Of a stretch of 64,000 bases of DNA, positions 57,901 through 64,000 are shown one piece after another; position 1 is the first letter of the stretch, and each line of letters begins with the position of its first letter. The stretch covers positions 2,790,001-2,854,000 of the forward strand of contig JAUKTV010000005.1 of NCBI GenBank assembly GCA_030549205.1. The letters are read 5' to 3'. The translations under genes and the position numbers were made by a program. The DNA comes from Apiosordaria backusii (taxonomy: Eukaryota > Ascomycota > Sordariomycetes > Sordariales > Lasiosphaeriaceae). The notes under the pieces are model-generated. The model had not been told where the DNA came from, did not search any database, and worked only from the letters and a program-made list of their open reading frames with translations.

Positions 57901-58074
57901 GCCGACTCGGTTCTCGGGGGATGCGCCGGCGCTGGTAGGTCGGGTTCCGTCATCTTTAACGCTTGAGCGGGAGAATAGACTCCTTCTCTTGGAGGCGCTG
58001 GTGATCGTGAGCGGGGACGTAACGCGCGACTGCGCGAACCGAGTTTCGGGCGCGTTGTCATTGTCGTGGTCCAT
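54925..58074 (-). CDS. 1049-aa single-TM protein with repeated DEIR-type motif
   Basis: I do not recognise a named family. A single exon of 3150 nt gives 1049 aa. The first 850 residues are Ser/Arg/Glu-rich and disordered-looking, with basic patches (SKRRSLFSRSS, GLLSRRKRESSSS). Between residues 317 and 431 a short motif recurs: TKLDEIRALEAAN, TSIDDIRNREAEI, TKMDELRSREIESVSRRA and AQLGKIRERNAELTSRS. A helical segment (DDIADLLLKHGAQ and IMNIRTAKQGIQRLEDQVAHG) precedes a CPLCRG pair of Cys. One transmembrane helix (about 896-917, LTFLGVCVFLLTLWYVAESW) is followed by MCRLYCKPPYCAPGEPC and a 120-residue C-terminal part with an RRRRKWMLRKGGRR patch. The ATG at 58074 starts MDHDNDNAPE. The layout suits a membrane-anchored scaffold; nuclear-envelope or ER location is only a guess. 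Confidence 0.82.
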   Translation of the reverse strand: MDHDNDNAPETRFAQSRVTSPLTITSASKRRSLFSRSSVKDDGTRPTSAGASPENRVGSSNGTRIPRLAQHRSSFTLTDAYRLAQEEEEAAARGSPSPAPRSWRSRREYSEKGVSKLPGVGIHGSQHRRTLTSKSTEAVGEDRVGSTASLGAQSLQSNVSDSSFDEKIRQHALTQGDSQPPIRHNNSASSKAGFGTRILETGKGLVRRSSRNSVEGHSSSRNPKTTTGGNRFSGLLSRRKRESSSSTQTPDLADWIMGDGSAGDLVRPDSNPLLRPTSAPPNQQSPEKSFAWEAENDFTAGDLQVSDSPPLNLGRSNTKLDEIRALEAANSEQLPESNHNPWTNTSIDDIRNREAEIGSKLPEETAAPHEVMERDIPKDQELAPRSRSGSNTSTKMDELRSREIESVSRRAITTAQLGKIRERNAELTSRSPSPDMLWQSSNEPLRAVSPPGEKNWRRGSDAASKTTAQLRESGAHDGSVAEALGGNAEAAPDVADHEKKQRTSESAGAQRRGSRGRDESRDVLRRLSAAATASQISDMQGAGNLESAAGRDRQRQSTGSLRQRMFAGAKGDGKPSVGFIGLRRNDSVESNLTKRSSFILSESDPTERIEGEMNLFAPHENQSERGSLRALSPEPAEEAPDKTPKPSKPDPLTMPTPRVTGAFVETPATVKVEKVGGSSSGEGETKPLPDKHDETFTERGRTGEAVPRQPKQTQSSRGDRLPRRSSSLSVRRRARSLSRGRSLINSAKPPTVRDDILEIQRANQIDDSTLDDIADLLLKHGAQAQGSSAINIKSEGDSDNEKGAGDRDMQRLERMTRNLQNGIMNIRTAKQGIQRLEDQVAHGSLKNATEDVLKTQHTHGEDGTDVQCPLCRGNQPAATTTLTYVHLPLPRLWHRHPRFRLTFLGVCVFLLTLWYVAESWMCRLYCKPPYCAPGEPCHWDIEYPAWGYTIPSKLDEWVTGGQGKELVQEWTPEVTEWVAGLWDTAMSTDPESSIASRWSRSAKRRRRKWMLRKGGRRSIEKGWGWKGEDVLEIVDRNWEEEGMAVDEKL

Positions 58075-58670
58075 GGTGTCGCGATTCTGAACGAGCACGT
58101 CGGTCTTTGAGAAGAGAGTGGAAACGATCAGATATTCTACAGAGAGGGAACGACGGGAGTGCAGCCGATGTGTGCCGCATGCCCAACGGTCTGCTCTGTC
58201 GTCGAATTGGTGTTGGGCGACAACAATTGAGGCGCGAATGCGTTGTCACAAAGAAACCTTGACCGGATGAATCATGACAGGGCGTGGGACGCATGAGCTG
58301 GAATTTGAACTGCGCGGCCCGCGCATGGTGGGAACGACAATTGCAATTGCAGCCCAATTGTCAAGTCAGAGCAATGGTAAATTGGGCAAATGGCGAGCAG
58401 GTCCAAGGCTGTCTCTGCATGCGCCTCACGAATAGACAGCGCAGCTTGCCAACTGGACGTGGATGATTTGGCGCGTCCCCACCCCATGCAGGGCTGGTCT
58501 GCGCTAGCGTCATGAGGCTTCCTTGGCCTGTGCTCTTCAGCAACACAGCAACACGGGCCCCGCAATAGCTCCCGCTCTCTTACAACGGCATACCAGTAGA
58601 TAGTTCCCTCACGACTGCCGGGCCAGCTTACAGAATTGGTTAAGGACTTCGATTTGCAGGAAACTCTCTA
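58075..58670. other. Divergent promoter region
   Basis: Upstream sequence of the 1049-aa gene and of the acetyltransferase gene, transcribed apart. CAATTGCAATTG-like strings occur around 58330-58350 (ACAATTGCAATTGCAGCCCAATTGTC). No gene is recognised. Confidence 0.45.
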
Positions 58671-60210
58671 ATGGAAACCAGCTACCAAAGAGCTCGGTCC
58701 CTCGGGCCATGGTATGTATCGCTGTCGATATCGACTTGACTGTCCATCCCAACATATCATCGAGACTTCTCTATAGACTTTAGCTGACCGCTGCGGCAGT
58801 GAGATCTATTCTTCTTCACGGCATACCCTCGGTTTTTACAAATGCGTGATAAATACTTGCCGTTACACTGTCCCCGCTGCCACTGTTCATGGCCAATCGG
58901 TACATGCGGTGTTTGAAAGAGCCATCGCCAGCGTTGTCCTTGAGATTCCCTCACTGGGTGTAGGCATAAAGGATGAGGACACATCAAGCCCATACTTTGT
59001 CGAACTGCCATCCATCAACCTTCAATCCCACCTTGACTACTTGGAGACATCGGGCGGCGATGAAGCGCTCATTCATTTACTCCAGAACCAGCATGATCAA
59101 TCCTTTCTTGACATATCTTGCCGACCACCATGGAGGGTGCTTATTATTTCTCAAGGGCCGACTCACCAACGAGACGGTCTCCTTGACTTCGATGTCATTT
59201 TCGCCGTCCACCATTCAATAGCCGATGGTAGAAGCACCGCAATCTTCCACGCCAAACTCCTTGATGAGTTGTCGTGTCCGTCAGCGCGTTCCATCCAGCT
59301 TTCCAATCATGTTTTAAGCCTCCCGCCCGTTCGGCAGCTCACTCCACCACTGGAAAAAGTAGTGACTTTTACCCAGTCATGGACCTTTCTGTTAGGGACT
59401 CTATTTAGAGAGCTCGGTCCTGCCTGGCTCCAAAAAGCACAGACAGCAATCCCCTGGACCGGAAAACACATCACCCCTGAGCCCTTTCAGACAAATTTAC
59501 GCCTAGTTGTGATTCCTGCCGCGGGCGCGCCACGTGTGCTGGCTAAGTGTAGAGAACACGGGACGACATTAACACCGTTGCTTCACTCGCTCGTCCTTGC
59601 TTCTCTCGCCAAATGCGTTCCTACCACAGACGCTCATGCGTTTTGCAGCTCGACCCCTATAGATTTGAGGCCCTTTACGCCTGATAGCTCATCAGGCGGA
59701 AAACATGGAGACCTGTTTGGGGTGTTGGTTACCACCCAAACGCATCACTTTGAATCACAGGAGATTCATAAGCTTTGGGACGAGGACGATATTTGGACGA
59801 CGGCCACCAACCTGAGAGGTCGTATCAAGGCGCGCCTGGAGACTATCCCAAAAGATGATATCATGAGCATGCTCGGCTGGGTCTCGGACTGGAAGAAGTT
59901 CTGGCTTTCCAAAATCGACACGCCGCGACAAACCACATGGGAAGTATCAAATATCGGGTCAGTTCGCGGCACCTCTAACAGAAGCAGGTCCCCAGTTTGG
60001 CAGATCTGCCGCTCTGTTATGTCCCAGGGAGCAACGATTGCGGGAGCTGCCATTGGTGTCAACGTTGCCGGGGCTGCTGGCGGTGATATTTGTATCACAC
60101 TAAGCTGGCAGGAAGGGATAGTTGAAACGAACGTGGTCGAGCGGATAGCCCTCGACCTGCGACGCTGGTTTGGTCAGCTAAGCAACGGAGAAAACCTTGC
60201 TTGGGACTAG
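58671..60210 (+). CDS. Alcohol O-acetyltransferase-family enzyme
   Basis: Member of the AATase family, BAHD/condensation-like acyl-CoA acyltransferases that acetylate alcohols or sterols. Exons 58671-58711 and 58800-60210 (intron GTATGT..CAG, 88 nt) give 483 aa. Exon 1 is only 41 nt; splicing rebuilds the family N-terminus LGPCEIYSSSRHTLGFYKC-VINTCRY. The active-site HHxxxD is HHSIADG (H151, H152, D156). STPIDLRPF and the C-terminal SNIGSVRGTS region correspond to the second conserved block of the family. No signal peptide or membrane helix is visible. Substrate cannot be assigned: yeast relatives (Atf1/Atf2, Sli1) act on fusel alcohols, steroids or myriocin. There is no biosynthetic cluster around it. 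Confidence 0.9.
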
Positions 60211-60318
60211 GGACAGAGCGATGGACGGGGCTTTCCTATACAATCCAACAATCGCTTCGCATGTGTCCGACCTTGTAATCGTGAGAAGAGGGCATGTATT
60301 TCTGCCAAAAAGAACCCC

Positions 60319-60330
60319 GGGGGGGGGGGG
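60319..60330 (+). repeat. G12 homopolymer
   Basis: Twelve consecutive G directly after CCCC. Such runs are length-variable and prone to sequencing error. Confidence 0.9.
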
Positions 60331-60537
60331 ACTACATAATCTTTAAATGTCACGTATTGATTGGAGTGTATTCGAGAGAGATGCAATACTCTGGACAATT
60401 CTCTGTCTTGAACCAAAAATGTATTTCATACGTAATTCCACGGTGTGTTCACATGTGCTATAAATGTGTCTTCGCACACTGTGTGTGGACTGTGGACCCG
60501 GGTTTACTACTTTAGTCTTTATGGGACATACCAAGGT

Positions 60538-60549
60538 AGGTACGTACCT
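60538..60549. repeat. Perfect palindrome AGGTACGTACCT
   Basis: A 12-bp self-complementary site within CCAAGGTAGGTACGTACCTG. It shares the AGGTA/TACCT core with other intergenic palindromes in this window and lies about 135 nt upstream of the bL9m start codon. Confidence 0.8.
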
Positions 60550-60683
60550 GGGGTCCTGGGCTAAGCTCTCCAACCCACGCCAGCCGAACATTAGCCACAG
60601 CTTTCGGCCTCGATTTTTTTGGAGCTGCGATTCCATTCACACGACTGCTGTCCGAGAGTCCACGTCCCATTCGACCCATAACG

Positions 60684-61690
60684 ATGGCAGGACTGGTGGT
60701 GAGCAGATCGCCAACATGCCTTTCGTGCATGCGGAGGCTAGCACAACCCTTTGCCAGTCCCAATGGCCCCGCCAACTCCATCCTGTTGACCCAGACTCGA
60801 GCAAAGTCAACCCATCTCGTTCCTAGCGATCGGGGCGTCATCGTTCGTCTGCTGAAAAACATCCCCAAGTTTGGCAGGAAAGGTATTGTCTCAAAGCAAC
60901 ACTTCTTGTCAGATACTAGGCGGAGGTTGTTAATTTTTTTCCTTGGATTTAGATGCTATCTTTCGTGTCGAGCGTGGGCGCATGCGCAATGTGTGGTTTC
61001 CGCAAAGAATGGCAGTATACATGACGCCAGCCCGTTTTAAGAAGCTTGGCTTATCCCCCAAGACTGATGTCGGCGAGAAAGACCCTACATTTGTTGATAT
61101 GCCGGTGCTGGAGAAGTTGCCCACCCCGGAGCCAACCGCCCCAGCGGTCACGCCCGAGCTGCCTGTCAAGCCTGTCAAGAAGGTCGTCAAGGTATGGACT
61201 ATGTCCCCCCGAGCATCCATTTATGTTGTGTTTTCTGACACTGGCGAACCAAATATAGCCAGAAAGGGTGCGCGAGCTTCTGGAAAAGCTCATCCCTGAA
61301 ACGACCACCTTCTATCGTATCCCAATCCCCGTCTCGCCGTCCAATACGTCGACCATATCTCCTCTTGTCGCCGGAGCCCCCGTGGCCCAGGAGAACCCAG
61401 AGGAGACTGCGGCCATCTATGGCTCGGTGTCAGTCAAGGACATCTGGAGTTCCATCAAAAGTCGTTTATCTGATGATGAGGATGGGGCGCAAATCGTCAT
61501 TGAGCCAGCGCATGTCACCGTGCTAGGCTTGAAGGACGAAACCAACAAGATCAAGGAGCTTGGCCGCTTTGAGGTGAAGGTGTCGATCGGTAATTCAACC
61601 CTGGAGCCCATCACCAAGTTTGTCGAGGTCCTTCCCAGTGAGAAGGAAACGGAAGGGCAAAAGCCACCATCATCAAAGACTGCCGTATAA
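60684..61690 (+). CDS. MRPL50: Mitochondrial large-subunit ribosomal protein bL9m
   Basis: bL9 homologue of the mitoribosome (Mrpl50 in yeast). Exons 60684-60882, 60953-61191 and 61259-61690 join in phase to 289 aa (introns GTATTG..TAG and GTATGG..TAG). The N-terminus is basic and hydroxylated without acidic residues (MAGLVVSRSPTCLSCMRRLAQ), as expected for a mitochondrial targeting sequence. The bL9 N-domain follows: VIVRLLKNIPKFGRKG joined to DAIFRVERGRMRNVWFP, matching the bacterial V.L..D...LGKKG..V.V..GYARN.L.P pattern. YMTPARFKKLG continues the domain. A Pro-rich linker leads to a C-terminal part longer than in bacteria (SVKDIWSSIKSRL and GRFEVKVSIGN). The ATG at 60684 gives the clearest presequence. 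Confidence 0.92.
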
Positions 61691-62160
61691 AGAAAACAAC
61701 GTTACTTAGCAAGCAGCAGCACGTAGCAGGCCCGCCCAAGGGTGGATTTTGCGAGTGGACCAATCTGGGATTTGTATAATTTAACTGTAACTATCACCGT
61801 GTATATACATGAGTGTACCCTCATGACACCCTCACGACATATCACGAAACATGGGTCACTTCAGATGGTCCAAACAGGTCCGGCGTGGCTTTCTACGATA
61901 TTGTATATTGCCCAGTCCATTCCCAGCCTTCGTACTACAAGGACTGTCTTTCCTCGGGGTATCGATCCACTTCATCAAGCCCTCACTTTCTCAGGTTAAT
62001 TACCTTTGTTGAGGTACGATATCATAACTAGCGTCCAAACTCCAAAGTGAATCCCACACCGCACTCTTTTTGGAGGGGCTCAAGGAGCCAGCACTTTGCT
62101 TGCGCTGCCCCAGGATGCGATATGCACGCTGCCCATTGACCTGTCAACATCTGCAATGCT
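61691..62160. other. Convergent 3' flanks of bL9m and ATG11
   Basis: No coding or RNA gene is recognised between these two convergent genes. A direct low-complexity stretch is absent. Confidence 0.5.
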
Positions 62161-64000
62161 TTAGGGTCCGATAAGGGAATCCAGTGGGTTGCGCACCTCA
62201 GAATGCGGTTGTGCCGGCTGTTGGACTCGCGCTGCTCCCACCGAGGCTCCCTCTTCTCTGTCAATGCCAGTCGGTTGCCTCGTATCGGTTGTTTGGGGGG
62301 GAGTATGGGGAACAGCATGTTGCTGCGTAGGGCTTGTGGCTACCGGAGTATCGGCCGGAGCGGCACGGAGAGAATTTGTCTCACTGGCAACAGCGCTGTC
62401 ACGGCCTCGAGATACGCCAATCGCAAACGGCAAGGCCTTTCTAGAGCCCGTGCTGGAGCGACGGCTCTCGAGACTCTTGGAAAGTGTTTTGCTCACTCCC
62501 TCAATGCCAGAAGGCGCGGCTCCACGCCCAACCAATCCCCCAGGTTTGGACCCTGACCGCCCATGTGTGTGCATGTCAGCCATGGCCTCGACTTTGTTGG
62601 CAGCCACCGTCACTGTGGACTTTGCGAGGCCAGGAGTGGATAGGGCGCCTGGCTTGTCCTCCTCTGCGTCGATCAGATACCACCTCAAACCATCGGAAAG
62701 GCCAAAGGGGTTGTCGTTGTCGTCCTCGCAAGGCTCTGGATCTGTGGCCAGGCCTCTCCTTCGATCGTTAGGTTGTTGTTGCAGAGATTTCGAGAGGTCC
62801 ACGACTCGGTCCTGGATCCGCGAAATTCGGGCCACAATCCATTCACGGTTGTCCAGCCTGTGTGCTTCTTGCTCGCGCAGGAAGTAATGGGGGCACCCAA
62901 CATTGAATGCTGCCCAGGCCCCTGTGGCTTGATTCTTTGTCGGGAGAAACAAGGCCAAGTCACCTTCCTTGAAGTGCTTAAAGGCAATCTTGTTGTGCGA
63001 ATCTTTTTGCAGCGCATGCGCTTTATCCCTATAACCCCGCCACTTTCGAGCAATGTTTTCGATATCTCTGACGCGGCGTATCACGGTTTCGCAAAAAGCA
63101 TCCATATCGAAGTGGCCCAGCGAGTCTAGATACGCCCCGTACCTCGCTGACTCGCTCTGCTTGTCTTTGCCGTCCATCCAGTACAGAACCTTCAGATCGG
63201 CGCTGTCTGCAGCAGGATGCACGTTAAGAGTGCTGGAACGGCGAAGAGACGTGCTGGGATCCGCCTCACTTGTGCTTTGGGTTGAGCGTTCTGATCTCGG
63301 AACCTTCTGGATGGTCATGCTGCCACCCTGGCGTGTTACCGAGAAGCCCAATCGCTCAAGTAAGCGGATCAAACATTCGTTCTGCGAGTAGAGTCTTTGG
63401 GTAAGGTCTTTTGTATGTTCTGTTCGAGACTCGAACCAAGCTGCGAGCTCTGATGAGCTAGACTGTGATTCCCTTAGCTTGTCCCTGAGAAGCTGGACCT
63501 CTTCTTCCATGTTCCCGACCTGGGATTCACGCGAAGCAAGCTCCTCGGTAATTGTTGTGATTTTCTTTGCTTCCTTCTCGAGTTGCTTTCGCAGAGATTC
63601 CGAACCGGTTTCTCCGTCGGCCAGCTTCAGGCGTAGCTGGCTGAGTTGGTCGCGACCGTCGGTCAGCTCGCGCTCTAGTGCCATTACCTTTGCCCTCTCT
63701 TCGGAGAGCGCCTCAGAAAGGCGAACGGATTTGGCCTCCTCGTCTGCTATTCTGATTTCCAGGGATGTCCTCTCCACCTGAGCGGCCTGGATTGAGTCCC
63801 GGGCCGAGTCCAGTTCGAGCCGCAGGAGAGAGATGTCTCCGTCCAGGCTTTGCAGGCGAGACAGGATGTCGTCAGCTCTGCCGAGAATTGCTTCTGAAAG
63901 ATCATCGTGGTTGGTTGGGACAGATTCTCCCGGCGACAGATGTGCCCAGAGAACATGTAGGGTTTTGAGACGATGCTCCGCTGTCTCACCAATCGCCTCT
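62161..64000 (-). CDS. ATG11: Autophagy scaffold Atg11, C-terminal part (5' end outside window)
   Basis: Atg11 is the scaffold that recruits selective-autophagy receptors and Atg1 kinase to the phagophore assembly site. The frame is open from the right edge to the stop at 62161, about 613 codons; the N-terminus lies beyond 64000. From the edge, a long coiled coil runs through HRLKTLHVLWAHLSPGESVP, DDILSRLQSLDGDISLL and RELTDGRDQLSQLRLKLAD. The C-terminal claw domain shared with FIP200/RB1CC1 follows: FKEGDLALFLPTKNQATGAW, AAFNVGCPHYFLREQE and NREWIVARISRIQDR, then DGLRWYLIDAEE. The last 150 residues are Ser/Pro/Thr-rich. The claw residues identify the protein with confidence; no intron is needed in this part. 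Confidence 0.94.
   Translation of the reverse strand, partial: EAIGETAEHRLKTLHVLWAHLSPGESVPTNHDDLSEAILGRADDILSRLQSLDGDISLLRLELDSARDSIQAAQVERTSLEIRIADEEAKSVRLSEALSEERAKVMALERELTDGRDQLSQLRLKLADGETGSESLRKQLEKEAKKITTITEELASRESQVGNMEEEVQLLRDKLRESQSSSSELAAWFESRTEHTKDLTQRLYSQNECLIRLLERLGFSVTRQGGSMTIQKVPRSERSTQSTSEADPSTSLRRSSTLNVHPAADSADLKVLYWMDGKDKQSESARYGAYLDSLGHFDMDAFCETVIRRVRDIENIARKWRGYRDKAHALQKDSHNKIAFKHFKEGDLALFLPTKNQATGAWAAFNVGCPHYFLREQEAHRLDNREWIVARISRIQDRVVDLSKSLQQQPNDRRRGLATDPEPCEDDNDNPFGLSDGLRWYLIDAEEDKPGALSTPGLAKSTVTVAANKVEAMADMHTHGRSGSKPGGLVGRGAAPSGIEGVSKTLSKSLESRRSSTGSRKALPFAIGVSRGRDSAVASETNSLRAAPADTPVATSPTQQHAVPHTPPQTTDTRQPTGIDREEGASVGAARVQQPAQPHSEVRNPLDSLIGP

Larger units (their letters stand above)
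60211..60683. other. Intergenic region before bL9m
   Basis: 3' flank of the acetyltransferase gene and promoter of bL9m. It contains a 12-G run and a 12-bp palindrome, listed separately. No gene is seen. Confidence 0.5.

Noticed and set aside
1..64000. Transposon, CRISPR array, rRNA, tRNA or secondary-metabolite cluster
   Set aside because: No transposase, reverse transcriptase, terminal repeats, spaced repeats, synthase or clustered tailoring genes are seen. The lone acyltransferase near 59 kb has no partner genes.

Overview
The window is a gene-dense, intron-containing nuclear segment of a filamentous ascomycete (Pezizomycotina, most likely Sordariomycetes). The evidence is many short introns (about 53-184 nt) with GTRNGT-type donors and CTRAC/ACTAAC branch sites, promoters without operon structure, and orthologues in the form filamentous fungi carry them. 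Examples are an RRM-YTH reader, a lumazine synthase with a Ser/Gly-rich loop, an FLC/TRP-like channel, secreted GPI-type proteins and an Atg11 with a C-terminal claw. The species cannot be named from sequence alone. Exon joins below were worked out by hand by checking donor, acceptor and reading phase; every listed total is a multiple of three.

Layout. 0.6-10.6 kb: LSM6 (+), a SAM methyltransferase (-), a small heat-shock protein with visible heat-shock elements (-), an RRM-YTH m6A-reader type protein (-), a 3-kb gene-free stretch, and proteasome subunit PRE7 (-). 11.1-19.6 kb: STT4 PI4-kinase (+) and a Mn-type CDF transporter (-). 19.6-25.1 kb: a 5.5-kb gene-free stretch with palindromes, a microsatellite and a pyrimidine-rich leader. 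25.1-38.1 kb: a disordered 913-aa protein (+), RIB4 (-), a MutL-like ATPase without a recognisable C-terminal domain (+) and an FLC/TRP-like channel (+). 38.8-41.2 kb: a GPI-type secreted protein (-) and a 322-aa unknown (-). 42.6-46.2 kb: CDC55 (+), a doubtful Cys-rich fragment (-) and RPB4 (+). 46.7-54.5 kb: a single-pass membrane protein (-), PUF6 (-), GIR2 (+), ACL4 (-) and a CFEM-like secreted protein (+). 54.9-64 kb: a 1049-aa single-TM protein with DEIR repeats (-), an alcohol O-acetyltransferase-family enzyme (+), mitochondrial ribosomal protein bL9m (+) and ATG11 (-, running off the right edge).

Most genes are conserved housekeeping genes acting independently: RNA processing (LSM6, YTH, RPB4), proteostasis (sHSP, PRE7, ATG11), lipid and ion handling (STT4, CDF, FLC/TRP) and ribosome function (PUF6, GIR2, ACL4, bL9m). 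I see no transposon, tRNA, rRNA, CRISPR array or secondary-metabolite cluster. I did not find a clear new multi-gene system. The least-explained items are the MutL-like protein, the DEIR-repeat membrane protein, the surface-protein genes and the palindromes in intergenic DNA.
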